DNA from: Rhipicephalus microplus
Taxonomy: Eukaryota; Arthropoda; Arachnida; Ixodida; Ixodidae
Assembly (NCBI RefSeq): GCF_043290135.1
Contig: NC_134700.1
Coordinates: 236,705,088 to 236,769,087, forward strand
Length of the DNA: 64,000 nucleotides
Reading direction: 5' to 3'
Shown: piece by piece, positions 1-10,225 of the stretch
Layout of the letters: every line of letters begins with the position of its first letter
How positions within the stretch are numbered: the first letter of the stretch is position 1
The notes under the pieces: model-generated
The model's input: only the letters and a program-made list of their open reading frames with translations
What the model was told of the DNA's origin: nothing
Database searches by the model: none
Translations under genes and position numbers: made by a program

Positions 1-1384
1 TAGTCGAGTACCAGGTACTCTAAATGGTTAACAACTTTTTGCGAACAGTTTTTTTCCCGACCCTTCACGGGGCAGCTTTATTCTCTCATTAGCTTTCATT
101 AATTCGAGCTTCTTTTATTTCGAACAAATTTCAGACCCCTTCAAGTTCGAATTATCGAGATTCGACTGTAGCTTGTTCTATGCCTGTTGTGATAACTTGA
201 CTCTTACTTATGTTTAGAAAGACACCAGCTTTCTTACCTTCAGAAATGGGGGTGTTAAAGCCCAACTCAGGTGATTTTTCAACGTCAATGGATCTCCATG
301 AAATTCACTAGACAGTGGGATTGGGCGTGTTGGTATAATATCATAAAGGGTGCTTACCAGAGCAAACGACGGTAAGCACCCTTTGTGAAATTCACCAAGC
401 ACGTTCCATTGCCCATTTCGATCATTTATGCCAAATTACAGGCTTGAGAGAAGTAAAACTAACATGAAAAAATATACGACATTGACTGTCATTTTTTTCC
501 ATCATGAACCAAACAATGTCATCAACATTCATTTTAATAAGTCCTTTTTATTCCATATAATGATTTTCTAAAACCATAGGGTGTTCAGAGATTCCAATTT
601 TTGATAGATAATTCACAGATTTTGTGAGATCAGCCGAATAAAGTGCTTAACTGTATCAACTACAGCAAACTGCAGTCTGATTCAGGGTTCCTCTTCAGCA
701 ACGTTCCTTCTTAAAGGCCGCCATGTGCTATGAAACTTGCATGATTAAGGCGTTTTACGGCATACCCTCTCCAGTGAGACAGGACATGTTCACAATTTCT
801 TTTTTTTTCTTTGCATACATACTGCATTATTCAATTACATAGATTTATACGGTGCAAAAGTCATGCAAAATTGTCGAAGTGAAAGCAAAGGAAAAAGATA
901 TTTTGCGAAATTTTGCGAAAAAAAGTAGTTTGTGTATATAGATTGCGAAAATTGAGGCACAAATCAGGGAAGTTGACTCTTAAGACGAGCTGAAGCCATA
1001 GCGAAGGTAAGACATTCGCGCAAAAAAAGCAGTAGTCTATACTTTTTATTACGTGGTTCATTGCGGTATTTACAAGAATTGGTGCAGCTGCACACTTGTG
1101 GTGAGATGACATAGGAGTCAGCGAAGTTGGTTTGTGCCTTCTTCCCTTCTCTTCTGCTCACACTGAGCTGCCTTTCCCACATTTTTGCTATGCGTTACTC
1201 TGCGTGGTCATGAAATGCTTTATTTCTTAGTTTTTCTTTGATTCTTGCTCTTTGCGAACCGATTTCTTTTTCAGTCCTAATCTCATTTTTTTATATGATT
1301 TTTGCGTACCTTTTTCTCTACCTCTTTTTCTCCCTACATTGTTATTTCCCGGTCTTTCTGTCTTTTTATGCGTCCCTTCATATT
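1..1384. other. AT-rich non-coding, no gene recognised
   Basis: I see no recognisable coding region or transposon here. Short open frames are scattered and show no domain motifs. The only structure is the hairpin at 345-384 listed separately. Confidence 0.5.
345..384. repeat. Hairpin, 14-bp arms
   Basis: Arms 345-358 and 371-384 are perfect reverse complements around a 12-nt spacer. The 10-mer TGAAATTCAC occurs at 299-308 and again at 386-395, just right of the hairpin. No coding context. Confidence 0.7.
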
Positions 1385-2225
1385 CTCTCCATTTCTTTAT
1401 TCGTTATTCTTTATTCGAAGTATACCTGCAGCGCCCGAAGGCGTTATAGCAGGGGGGTTACAGATTCGAAAGAAACAAATTTTCATTTACAGCAGACACT
1501 TGTACACTTGTGAGCCCATTCCACTCATGTATTGTTCTGACAAAAAAAAAAGAATTTGCAAAAATTCCAGTCCTGGACGGTATTCCCTCAGTTTAAAAAG
1601 ATGATCAATTCGATTTGACAAATAATACGGCGTCTGTAAATACATATCCTTATTGATTCTAGTTTTATTATCAAATATTAGATATAAAAGTTTTAATCGC
1701 AATTTTATTCTACGCGATGAAAGCAGCTCCCAATTCAATTCTTGTTTCATAGCAGTAGAGCTTTCCCGCCATTGATACCGTCCCAGGACGAACCTTGCCG
1801 GCCTGTTCTGTATTTTTTCTATCTTATCACTAAGATATACAAGCGCCGGATCCCACACAGCGCAGACATACTCTAAGACTGGTCGTACACACGTCAAATA
1901 CGCACATTCTTTAAGTCGCTGATGCGAACATCGTAAGTTACGCTGAATAAAATTTAACACCCTCGCAGCTTTCGCGACAACATAATCAACATGTACATTC
2001 CATGAACAGTCAGAAGAAAAGAACACACCCAGGTATTTGTAAGTTGTCTTCGTGGTAACTGGCACACCAATTATACAATATCTAAATTCGATCTTCTTTG
2101 TCTTCTTTGAAAAACAAAGGTTAATGCACTTATTAAAATTTAAAGGCATTTTCCACGTTGTACACCAGTCGTGAATACGCACCAAGTCATTTTGAAGTTG
2201 GGAGTTCTCTCCTTTGAAGTCTCTT
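1385..2225 (-). pseudogene. CR1-like LINE, 5'-truncated RT C-terminal part
   Basis: The minus strand encodes about 240 residues typical of the C-terminal half of a CR1/Jockey-type reverse transcriptase. Visible signatures are KYLGVFFSSDCSWNVHVD, then a YLTCVRPVLEYVCAVWDP block and IEKIQNRPARFVLGRYQW. The frame stays open upstream of the first Met (HDWCTTWKMPLN follows QLQNDLVRI) to about 2225, where similarity stops, so the element is 5'-truncated and lacks endonuclease and the YADD palm. Downstream on the minus strand there is a short GC-rich tail near 1430-1460 and then AATAAAG-type repeats near 1385-1420, which look like its 3' end. CR1 is the best guess; L2 or Jockey cannot be excluded. 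Confidence 0.75.
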
Positions 2226-3145
2226 TCTTAATTTTCCGCTCTCTTTATCCCTTCACTCTTTAGCCCATCAATAATTGCAATCCACGATGGATTAATCGGC
2301 GCACATGTAGGAGGAAAGCAGGAGATAAATTGAGAGGATGAAAGGAGAACGTGTTGGTTCGTGATGATCACATTTTCTGTTCGCACTACTAGGCTTAACG
2401 AAAAGCTTAAACAGATTTTAATGAACGAGGTAAATGAAATCTTTACAGTTACATTACACTCATGACAGGCACACGTCACATACAAGAAGACATGGCGCAC
2501 ATGCAGCTACAGCTTACGGGCATGTCCAACTCTCTAATTAGTATACAAAGCGCTCAATCATAGCAAATTTAGAGGTTTCGACTATATTTAACTGCCATTT
2601 GCTGTTCGGTACGTAATAAAAATTTTTATAATTCCTAAGGCACTGCTTTCGAAGCAAATAACTGTGTTCTGGACTAAGGCAAGTGACATTCAATCATCGT
2701 CTTGCACCCGCCATTGGTTCATGTGAAACTCAAATAAAGAATCGATATCGCCATTTCGTTTTTAAAAAAGCTCAATTTCATGCGGCATTCACTTCGTGCT
2801 TTTTAAAAGATATCGTGAAAACAGGAAACTGCTGGCGCTTGAATATTTATATGCCTGCTATCATCCTTCATTCCAGTTTGCACGTGGAATGCGAGAAATA
2901 AATTAAGTGCTCGGGGTTTTCCCCGTAATTGAAATCCGAATCTCCCAATGAAAATGCCCTATTTTTATACGTATATATGATTGTACGCAGACACGTATAT
3001 AGCCTATCGGCACGAATGTCCAAGCTTATTAAACTATCGCATGCGGCTTCCTTTTTCATATGCCGTTTCCGTTCTATCGCCGCCTGATTGGCTCGAGACC
3101 ATGGCAGTTTAGGAAACCCGTGCTACATTCAAAGCGCTCAGAGAT
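2226..3145. other. No gene recognised
   Basis: AT-rich sequence with short unrelated open frames. I see no transposon motif, RNA gene or repeat array. Confidence 0.45.
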
Positions 3146-3149
3146 CAGT

Positions 3150-3564
3150 GAACACTGCCTCCGCGTCGTGTGCAGTTGCAGTAGAATCTCTTGAACGTGA
3201 GCAAATTATTGTCAATAAACATGAATAAAACGCCTGAAGGCTGTTCTTGGCTATGGCTGGTCGGGGCCCTTTTTCCAGTCTCCCACTGTCTGCAGGGGCT
3301 CGCCAGGCCAGACGAAGGACCACCAGTTGGCTTCCTTCCCATTTCCAGTTCCGAGAGCCACGCCTCCCAAGACCATCGCAGGAAAATGTTGTTCAACAGG
3401 GGCGAAGTGGCTGTCTCCGAAAGTTGTGTGCACTGATATGCAATGTGCTCCAATGCCGGTGTTTTTTTGTTACACGGACAATTGTCGCTGTATCCGTGGG
3501 GTACATTTTCTGCAGCCTGCGTAAATGTGCGAAAGTGTTCGTTTGAAGGCGATGCCAGTGCCAT
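3150..3564 (-). pseudogene. I-clade LINE ORF2 C-terminus, frameshifted
   Basis: The minus strand encodes the C-terminal zinc-binding end of an I-clade-like LINE ORF2: CPCNKKTPALEHIAYQC, followed by a region with SWEAWLSELEMG that matches the usual WEAAL-SSD-LEDQ pattern of the family. After about residue 75 the match moves to another frame (QLVVLRLAWRAPADSG), so there is at least one frameshift. Only about 100 residues remain and RT and RNase H are absent. The region near 3190-3240 on the minus strand is probably the end of its 3' UTR. Family assignment is from motif spacing only. Confidence 0.6.
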
Positions 3565-4239
3565 GCTGGTCTCCTGTTTACGTTAGGGTGAGGGGCTATC
3601 TTATTTCCCTTAGTGGTAGTTGAAATTCAAGGATTTTTATTGGCACACTCGGCGTTGAAGTGCCCTTACGGGTGACGGGGTCATTGACTCCGCTGGTCAT
3701 GTCTCGAGCCCAACGTTTCACCCATTCGTTCTCCTCAACTCTTAAGTGCACCGGCAACCAAATCTCACCATGATTCGTTGTGAATGAAACCCATCATGAG
3801 TATGCCGCAGTACTGAGCCTGGGTCACACCCCAGTAAGACTCCACTATAATAAAAAAAATGGTGGCACGCGTCCTGCGAGTCCGTCAGAATTATTGCCGT
3901 TCCGCCCCTGCCTCTGCAGCGCTTATGGCCAGAAGTATGACAGTGGCGTCGGCAAAAGTTTGTGTGTGACAGGTTGTTTTATTCTTAGAAAATGAATGCG
4001 TGCTTGTGGGTGAAGAAAATATACGAAACGCGAAATAAAGTATAATAATGATGTATTTGAATACTCGAAAAGACGCGGTATTGGGTGTTCTGCGGACAGT
4101 GCTTGGCAATTGAAATAACAATGAAAAGTAGCATCGGTGTACCGGAGCAATGCCAGAGGTCAACATTTCTTGCATGCCATTTTTACATCTGAAAGGTCTT
4201 GCAAACCGGCTACAAACTGTCTCACTGTCCGGCAATTAA
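3565..4239. other. No gene recognised; possible Tx1 5' flank
   Basis: Short open frames without domain signatures. The Tx1-like element downstream must begin somewhere near the right end of this stretch, but I could not fix its 5' end by a target-site duplication. Confidence 0.4.
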
Positions 4240-4329
4240 CGGACATCAGCAATCAAGCACGTCGTGCAGTAGTATTGTGCAAGGACGTCCCTGATCGTTC
4301 TACGTCAGGGGCGTCCGTCAGTACGAGTC

Positions 4330-5730
4330 ATGGTGCCCGTCGCGTCTTGGACGCCTTCGAAGGCGCTTGTCTTCGACGTTGTTGTCCCTACGGGGACTAG
4401 TGCCGAGACCGTCGTTGATGCGACGGCCTCAATAGTCGGCCTCTCAGAGGTATACTGCGTGCAGCATCAGGGAGCTCGAAACTTCCAAGTCACCGTTAAG
4501 AGCATGGCCTCCATGTCTCTAATCGTCAATGCTGGCTGCCTGGTGATTGGCGGCGAGCGTGTTCAAGTCGTTCCCGTTGGCCCACAAGTGACCAACGTCG
4601 CCTGCCTGTTCCTGCCATCGTTCGTCTCAAACGAAGCTCTCGTCCAAGCGTTATCCCCATATGGCAAGGTGCTCACTGTCACCAGTGGTTTGATGAGCGG
4701 GCGACGCGGCGTACTCACTGGAACGCGGTATGTTCGAATGGCGATGAACGCCGCTAATCCTGTGCCGAACTACCTGCGCATCTCCGGTCACCGTGCTACG
4801 TTTGACTACCGTGGTCTCCAGCGTGTATGTCGAAGATGCGGCTCAGGGGACCATCTACGAGCCCAGTGCACAACACCGTATTGTGGTCGCTGCGGTGTGC
4901 ACGGTCACGTTAGTGAAGGATGTGACCGCCCATGTCGACGCTGCGGGGACGGCCACCCAACTGTAGTTTGCCCTGTCCGCCGCTCTTACTCAGACGCTGC
5001 CGCTGGTGCCTTTCCACCACTGACACCGGCAACGGAACCAACTACCCACTCGGGGGACGCAGAGGAGGTCACCGACGCTGTGCTGGCCTCACCCCTACAA
5101 GTTCCTTCAAACGAGGCGCACAACGAAAGCGCGATTGTCGATGCGACGCTTGGCGCGTCGGCCTCCCCGCTGGTGCAGGAACCGTGCGCTTCGAAAGACG
5201 CAACGCACTGCCCTGAAAACGGCGTCGGCGTCTCTTCTTTGACGCCACTTGATGTTCAGTGCACAAATGACCCCAGTTATCAGGCTGCTGCTGTTGGAGT
5301 TGGCCCTACGACCCCTGTTATTTTGGAAAACAGTGGCGAAAACACCACAGCCTCTTCTGTTGCGGCCGCTCCGACCATTTCGACATCGCGTCGTACACGT
5401 AAAAAATCGCCCACACAACGGGTGCCTACACCGGCCTGCCAAGACGCGGACAGTGCTGCCAGCATAAAGAACGTGGATCCTAGCTTGCCGGCGGCTCAGT
5501 CCCTACCTCCTCAGGACACGTCTTCGGAAGACGGCTTCAGCCTGGGACTGGATAGTAGCATCGGACTGTCTAGCCTTGCCGATTTTGACGTTGAAATGGG
5601 AGCTCCACGTGAAACAAAGCGAGAGCACACTTCCAGCTCTTGCTCCGATGAACGCAGTGATGGCCGTGGTAAATCCCAACGGTCCAAAAAACCTCGACCC
5701 TCTTCTGGAGGGTCGAACAGTGCGTTGTAA
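4330..5730 (+). CDS. Tx1-like LINE ORF1, CCHC nucleic-acid-binding protein
   Basis: An intact 466-residue ORF. Residues 1-160 look like the RRM-like N-terminal region of Tx1 ORF1 proteins. Three zinc knuckles follow: C167-x2-C-x4-H-x4-C180, C185-x2-C-x4-H-x4-C198 and C202-x2-C-x3-H-x4-C214. The remaining half is low-complexity, rich in Ser, Thr, Pro and Ala, and ends with a basic stretch (KSQRSKKPRPSS) suited to RNA binding or nuclear entry. In this family ORF1 packages the element RNA for retrotransposition. The start at 4330 gives a sensible N-terminus, and ORF2 begins 81 bp downstream. Its G+C content is higher than the flanks, as expected of a transposon gene in AT-rich DNA. Confidence 0.85.
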   Translation: MVPVASWTPSKALVFDVVVPTGTSAETVVDATASIVGLSEVYCVQHQGARNFQVTVKSMASMSLIVNAGCLVIGGERVQVVPVGPQVTNVACLFLPSFVSNEALVQALSPYGKVLTVTSGLMSGRRGVLTGTRYVRMAMNAANPVPNYLRISGHRATFDYRGLQRVCRRCGSGDHLRAQCTTPYCGRCGVHGHVSEGCDRPCRRCGDGHPTVVCPVRRSYSDAAAGAFPPLTPATEPTTHSGDAEEVTDAVLASPLQVPSNEAHNESAIVDATLGASASPLVQEPCASKDATHCPENGVGVSSLTPLDVQCTNDPSYQAAAVGVGPTTPVILENSGENTTASSVAAAPTISTSRRTRKKSPTQRVPTPACQDADSAASIKNVDPSLPAAQSLPPQDTSSEDGFSLGLDSSIGLSSLADFDVEMGAPRETKREHTSSSCSDERSDGRGKSQRSKKPRPSSGGSNSAL

Positions 5731-5811
5731 TTTGGTCGAGCAAGTGTCCCCTGGACACTTTCCAGGACACCGTCTAGAACTATGCGTCCAGGTTAGTCTT
5801 TACTTTTTATT

Positions 5812-7665
5812 ATGGCTACTACACTGCATATTATTTCATTGAACGTTCAGGGTTTTCGCAGTCCGGCAAAGCAGGCTGAAGTGATTAGTGTCGCCCGCGC
5901 TGCAAATTGTGATGTTTTGTGCCTCCAGGAAACAAATTTTTTCTCGCTATCCGACGTGCTTGCTTTTAAACGAAAGTTCAACCTAGATTGTTATTTCTCT
6001 TTTGCTACATCTCGTTTTACGGGAGTAGGTATTATTATTTTTAACCGAGCTCTATTAAGGGATCATCATGCTTTTTACGATGGCGTGGGCAGGGTTTTGG
6101 CTTTAGACTGTAACTACTTTTCTTTCAGATTAAGAATACTGTGTGTGTATGGGCCAGCGCAAGCTGGACAGTCTAATGACTTTTTTAGAGACCTGGATGT
6201 GTTTTTTCTTGAAGGTCGTGATGTCATTTTGATGGGCGACTTCAACTGCGTTCTAAATACGCGAACCGATGTACAAGGTCCTGGCTGGGGCCGGTCTGCT
6301 TGGAATTCACGCGAGCTTCGCCGCCTTGTCCACCACTTTTCATTACTAGACGCGCACAATATAGTGCACGGAAATACCTTTGTTTGGACATGGCGACGTG
6401 GACGATCCTCCAGCAGGCTCGACCGAGCTTATATCCCACGAGCGTTACAGGCGTTTGTCTCTGATTTATGCGTTCCGTCCTTCCCACCTTCTCCTGTGTA
6501 CGTATCTGATCATCGGCCTATTGTCTTGAAGCTCGAAGTTCCATTTTCTTTTTCAGAAAAGCCATGGCGTCTTGATGTTCGCGTCCTGCAAGACGCGCGC
6601 TCAAGATCAGATTTGTCACGCGCAATACGTGTGTCGCTCACGGCGTCTGGTCCTGAAGATTGGGATGCGCTTAAAACACAGTGGCGCCTGCGCTGCGCAG
6701 TGGAGGGGCGTTCGCTTCGTCGACGCGTTTCTGAAGAGCTTGCTGATACCGCGATGAAGTTACGCATTGCTTTGCGCGCCGAGACGCCTTCTCCTCTGAT
6801 GCGAGCGTGGCAGCGTGAACTGCGTGAACGCTTTCAGCGCTTGACTGCTGCTTCGTTCCTGGCGGCAGCAGCATGGCGCTGTAGACACAACCCATGTGCA
6901 CATCCCGAGGTGCTGCGCTACGCGAGACATTCCTTTTTTGGGCAATCAGAGCCACCTGTCTCTATGATAGCACAAATACCACCTGCGCAGCGGCTTCCTA
7001 CGCGTGATCGATCTGTTTTCTTGGCGCATTTCGAAGCAATGTCGTGTTCGGCCATGCGGACTAACTGTGATGAAACACCGCCAATGCTTAGAAGTTTGCC
7101 CAGTATTCCTCAAGAAGCTGCGGATTGCCTGCACATTCCTCCGTCGGCTGAAGAGGTAAAGGCGGCACTGAAATCTATGAAACGTGGAACGGCCCCGGGG
7201 CCAGACGGTTTACCTGTTGAGTTTTACTTGACATTTTGGGATGAGATTGGTGCTACATTTACCGCGGTAATCCGGCGATGCTACGAGGACGGTGTCTTTT
7301 CATCAAGTTTTCGAGATGGATGCATTGTGCTTATTCCAAAGGGTGATGCTTCCTCTGTTAATCCTGAAGATTGGAGACCTATCACGCTCCTCAACGTTGA
7401 CTATAGGATATTCGCGGCGGTAGCCGTTCAACGTTTGAGGGGTCTGTTGAACACCCTAATAGGTCATCACCAGACTTCATCAGTGCTTGGACGAGAAATA
7501 CACAGCTTGTCATATACCACACGGGATATCATAGCGTATACTTTGTCGCGATCTGCGCGTGGTATCCTTGTGTCTTTGGACCAGGAAAAAGCGTTTGACC
7601 GACTAGAGCACGCGTATATCTTTAATGTGCTCACAGCCTTCGGCTTTTCTCATTCGTTTGTGTAA
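5812..7665 (+). CDS. Tx1-like LINE ORF2, endonuclease and RT N-terminal half
   Basis: The 617-residue open frame starts at ATG 5812 with MATTLHIISLNVQGF, a typical apurinic-type endonuclease start. Endonuclease residues visible are N11, E40 in LQETN, D143 in GDFNC and D233-H234 in VSDHRP. The RT begins near residue 450, with APGPDGLPVEFY (D465) and palm motif A in LDQEKAFDRLEH (D590). The frame ends at a TAA at 7663-7665 right after FGFSHSFV and resumes in the same frame at the next codon, so this is a simple nonsense mutation. The protein would nick target DNA and prime reverse transcription, but this truncated form lacks the FADD motif. Confidence 0.85.
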   Translation: MATTLHIISLNVQGFRSPAKQAEVISVARAANCDVLCLQETNFFSLSDVLAFKRKFNLDCYFSFATSRFTGVGIIIFNRALLRDHHAFYDGVGRVLALDCNYFSFRLRILCVYGPAQAGQSNDFFRDLDVFFLEGRDVILMGDFNCVLNTRTDVQGPGWGRSAWNSRELRRLVHHFSLLDAHNIVHGNTFVWTWRRGRSSSRLDRAYIPRALQAFVSDLCVPSFPPSPVYVSDHRPIVLKLEVPFSFSEKPWRLDVRVLQDARSRSDLSRAIRVSLTASGPEDWDALKTQWRLRCAVEGRSLRRRVSEELADTAMKLRIALRAETPSPLMRAWQRELRERFQRLTAASFLAAAAWRCRHNPCAHPEVLRYARHSFFGQSEPPVSMIAQIPPAQRLPTRDRSVFLAHFEAMSCSAMRTNCDETPPMLRSLPSIPQEAADCLHIPPSAEEVKAALKSMKRGTAPGPDGLPVEFYLTFWDEIGATFTAVIRRCYEDGVFSSSFRDGCIVLIPKGDASSVNPEDWRPITLLNVDYRIFAAVAVQRLRGLLNTLIGHHQTSSVLGREIHSLSYTTRDIIAYTLSRSARGILVSLDQEKAFDRLEHAYIFNVLTAFGFSHSFV

Positions 7666-9032
7666 ATGATTAAAAATATGTACACTGGTCTGAAAAGCAC
7701 ACTAGTTCTGGATGGTTGGGAAAGTGCCGCCTTTTCCATAACACGTGGGGTCCGTCAGGGATGTCCATTGTCTCCTGTGCTATTTGTCCTCAGCCTTGAG
7801 CCATACTTGCGTGCTCTTGACGCGGATTCACATGTCCGGGGTCTTGCGCTTCCTGGTAGCGGTGTCGTGAAAGTCACAGCTTTCGCTGATGATATAACCT
7901 TGTACCTTTCAGATGAAGATAGCCTTTCACGCAGCCTGCATGTATTTTCCCAGTATGGCGACATTTCAGGTGCAGCGTTGAACATCTCCAAATCCCGGTA
8001 TTTCTTCATTGGCTCTCCAAACTCCAGGCTTAGCGCCGGTGTTCCCATTCAGCCGGCCGCGTCCCTTCGTATTTTAGGTATTTCATACAACCACTACGGC
8101 ATTTGCGAATCTGTTTGGTTAAACGCTCTCGAGGAAGTAAGACTGAAAATTCAGGATGCACGGGATTTTGACTTCCCGCTTCTTGAGCGGAGGTACCTTG
8201 CGCAGACTGTATTTTGCGGTCGCATTTGGTACCTTTCTCACGTCGTGCAACCATCTTTACGTATCGTGCGATCACTGCAGTCTGCTTTGTGTTCCTTTTT
8301 TTGGTCAGGCGGCACTGAGTTGGTCTCTCGCGCGGCACTGGGACAGCAGCGTGCTCAAGGAGGCTTTGCTTTCCCTTCAGTGTCCATACGCTGTCGGCTG
8401 CTGGCACTGCGTTTCCTTTTGCGCCTAGTGCAAGGGGAGGAATCTCCCGCACGAACGCTTGCATATTACTTTCTGGGTACTCACCTTCGCCATTTGATGC
8501 CTAATGTGCAACTTAACAGGGGGCCACAGTCAATAACACTTCCTGCGTTTTATGCAACAACTGTTGCATTTTTTCGCCATGTCAAGTCGAGCTGTCCTGG
8601 CATAGATGTTTTGAACAACCACATAGTTGAGACAACTGCTGCTTTGTTGCTTCCGTTGGTCCCGCCAGCCCGCCGTGCTCGCTCTAGACGGGTGTCTTGG
8701 AGCTCCTTAACGGCTTCTTTTCTGCCTGGACAAATTCGGGACTTCATGTGGCGCCTGGGATGGGGTGTACTTCCCACTCTCGACCGACTCGAAAGGTGGA
8801 GAATAGTCCAGTCAGCAACATGTCCGAACTGCTCCCTTCGGGAAACAAATCAGCATTTTCTGAGACATTGTATCATTGCTCGCGTTTTTTGGAGAGCCGT
8901 ACATGCTGGATTTCGCTGCCTCAGAGTAAATCGCTTCGTTTCTTCTGGGCGTTGTTCGCGAGGCCGCTTCGCTTGTCTTCTCATTGTTGCCGGCGCTTTC
9001 TGCCTCTGGCGCAACCGCTGCGAGGCGGTTGC
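7666..9032 (+). pseudogene. Tx1-like LINE ORF2, RT C-terminal half after the stop
   Basis: Same frame as the preceding part. It carries RT motif B (GVRQGCPLSPVLF), the catalytic FADD with Asp codons at 7888 and 7891, thumb sequence, and near 8820-8875 a zinc-binding motif CPNCSLRETNQHFLRHC typical of Tx1/L1 ORF2 ends. The element-derived reading ends at CLWRNRCEAVA (about 9032), where an 11-bp target duplication and a PLE begin. The open frame continues to 9186 only through PLE sequence, so residues after that point are not native to ORF2. Confidence 0.8.
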
Positions 9033-9046
9033 GCCAGAGGCAGAAA
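8997..9046. repeat. Hairpin at PLE/Tx1 junction, 22-bp perfect arms
   Basis: Arms 8997-9018 and 9025-9046 are perfect reverse complements with a 6-nt loop (TGCGAG). The left arm belongs to Tx1 ORF2. The first 8 nt of the right arm (9025-9032) are target DNA and part of the 11-bp duplication. The remaining 14 nt (9033-9046) are an inverted copy of the target upstream, placed before the PLE sequence. Confidence 0.9.
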
Positions 9047-9760
9047 CGTGGGAAAAAACGTGGGAAACCGGTTCGGTGTGCGCGTGGTTTTCTCGGCACC
9101 CAATAAATTGGCCAGTATATGTTCAATGGTGCACAGGAGGGCACATAATGCATCTAAAGGTAGAGGATGCCTCCAGAAGCACGTAACTAAGTTTGTTAAG
9201 TGCATCACCGGAGTAGTATATAAGATACCCCTTTCTTGCGGACGGATGTACATTGGCCAGACCAGCCGATGTGTGAACGTGCGTCTCAGGGAACACAGAA
9301 GCTCGTTGAAAAGTACACCTTACTCCCATTTAGCGTCACATTGCGTTTCGTGCAAGTGCCAACCTCTGTTTGAGAATACAATTGTTCTGTTCCGGCATCC
9401 TCATCAAACTACGCGCGAAATTTCTGAAGCCTATCACATTTCCAGGAATACGGACCAATGTATAAGTCATCCTTCCCTCTCACTACTTGACTGTGAATTC
9501 AGCTACCTAGATAACCCTTAGACATGTGCCTTGATTACACGCTTCGCATGCTGCCCTTGATTTCGTCATAATCTTTTTTTGGACATGCGCATTTTGTGTT
9601 TATATATGTCCTTCTGATGTGGAAAATAAATCAGTTGTTAGTTGAGCGCTCGTGTTGTGTGGTTCCTCGCTTCGTCCTTTGTGTTTTCTCTGCGCTCCCA
9701 GTTCGCTGAACGAAGAAAATGAATTACCAACTGGCCCACATTTTGATCCTTTTGCGCTCC
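9033..9760 (+). mobile_element. Penelope-like element 3' fragment nested in Tx1 ORF2
   Basis: The insertion is bounded by the 11-bp duplication GAGGCGGTTGC at 9022-9032 and 9761-9771. It holds 14 nt of inverted target sequence, about 475 bp of PLE coding sequence (GIY-YIG end) and a 3' UTR ending in TACCAACTGGCCCAC near 9724-9738, a tail shared in diverged form with the PLE fragment at 12.6-13.15 kb. AATAAA occurs near 9626. The RT domain is missing, so the copy is 5'-truncated. Removing the insert plus one repeat makes the Tx1 reading continuous from CLWRNRC into EAVAAGRRRRALFPILERL. Confidence 0.85.
9048..9521 (+). pseudogene. PLE GIY-YIG endonuclease domain, C-terminal fragment
   Basis: The frame reads NRFGVRVVFSAPNKLASIC, then the GIY-YIG core VVYKIPLSCGRMYIGQTSR (the two tripartite elements as VYKI and MYIG), the conserved Arg in RLREH, a Cys/His cluster (HCVSCKC), and the conserved tail FRHPHQTTREISEAYHISR. 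This domain nicks target DNA in Penelope-like elements. About 150 residues remain, ending at a stop at 9521. The start codon and RT are absent, so it is not a functional gene. A host GIY-YIG gene such as SLX1 is unlikely because the flanking motifs are PLE-specific. Confidence 0.85.
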
Positions 9761-9958
9761 GAGGCGGTTGCAGCGGGCCGCCGCCGCCGCGCGCTCTTCC
9801 CGATCCTAGAACGATTGTACTCGGAGCTGCTGTCTGTTTTGTCGGAGGAGCTCTTCTTCCTCGGTGAAGAGGAATTTCTTCGGCACTGGTCTTGCCCTTT
9901 TGTGTCGGTCTATGACGGACGAGTGAAACTTGTCTTTCGGCCGGCCTGGTATTGGTAG
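9761..9958 (+). pseudogene. Tx1 ORF2 C-terminal tail beyond the PLE insertion
   Basis: After the right-hand duplication the sequence reads EAVAAGRRRRALFPILERLY, then SELLSVLSEELFFLGEEEF, and ends at a stop at 9956-9958. EAVA is shared with the left side of the insertion, so this is the displaced end of ORF2. The domain is helical and acidic with a basic RRRR start. Its function is unknown to me. Confidence 0.7.
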
Positions 9959-10210
9959 GCTGATCTGTCGATGCGCCGGCAGAAATGGCATGCCAACATG
10001 TAAATATGCAAAATGTACATATTTATGTTTTATTTGTCTCTTGTTCACCTTGAAGTATTTTGTGGTTGTGTTTTTGTGAACCATCGAATGTACATGTTTT
10101 TTCAACGTCATCTCATATCCATGTTCATGTAAATGACGCCTGTCTTGTCATCATCGTCAGAGTATGTCTAAGACGTAAATGTTCTGTTGAGTGTTATTGA
10201 CGTTTGTGGC

Positions 10211-10216
10211 AATAAA
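10211..10216 (+). terminator. Polyadenylation signal of the Tx1-like LINE
   Basis: AATAAA about 255 bp after the ORF2 stop, followed by a T-rich and A-rich stretch, is the likely 3' processing signal of the element. Position and context only. Confidence 0.45.
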
Positions 10217-10225
10217 TTTTTTCTA

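Larger units (their letters stand above)
4240..10225 (+). mobile_element. Tx1/L1-like LINE, nearly complete, with a nested PLE
   Basis: One plus-strand LINE carries ORF1 (4330-5730), ORF2 (5812 to 9032, then 9761 to 9958) and a 3' UTR with AATAAA at 10211. The order (CCHC ORF1, 81-bp spacer, endonuclease-RT ORF2 with a terminal zinc-binding region) fits the Tx1 group of the L1 superclade. It is inactive as it stands: one TAA stop interrupts the RT, and a 728-bp Penelope-like insertion with an 11-bp duplication interrupts the C-terminus. The 5' boundary is approximate because no target duplication was found. The long open frames suggest a fairly young copy. Confidence 0.8.

Noticed and set aside
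3145..3564. 139-codon minus-strand frame as an intact small gene.
   Set aside because: The first 75 residues match a LINE C-terminus and the match continues in another frame, so it is a frameshifted fragment.
8697..9047. Upstream part of the 274-codon frame ending at 9521 as the N-terminus of the PLE protein.
   Set aside because: It is a shadow of Tx1 ORF2 in another frame; PLE similarity begins only after the hairpin.
9048..9521. GIY-YIG domain as a host structure-specific nuclease gene.
   Set aside because: The flanking motifs (VVFSAPNKL, TTREI-EAYHIS), target duplication and 3' UTR are PLE features; the RT is truncated away.
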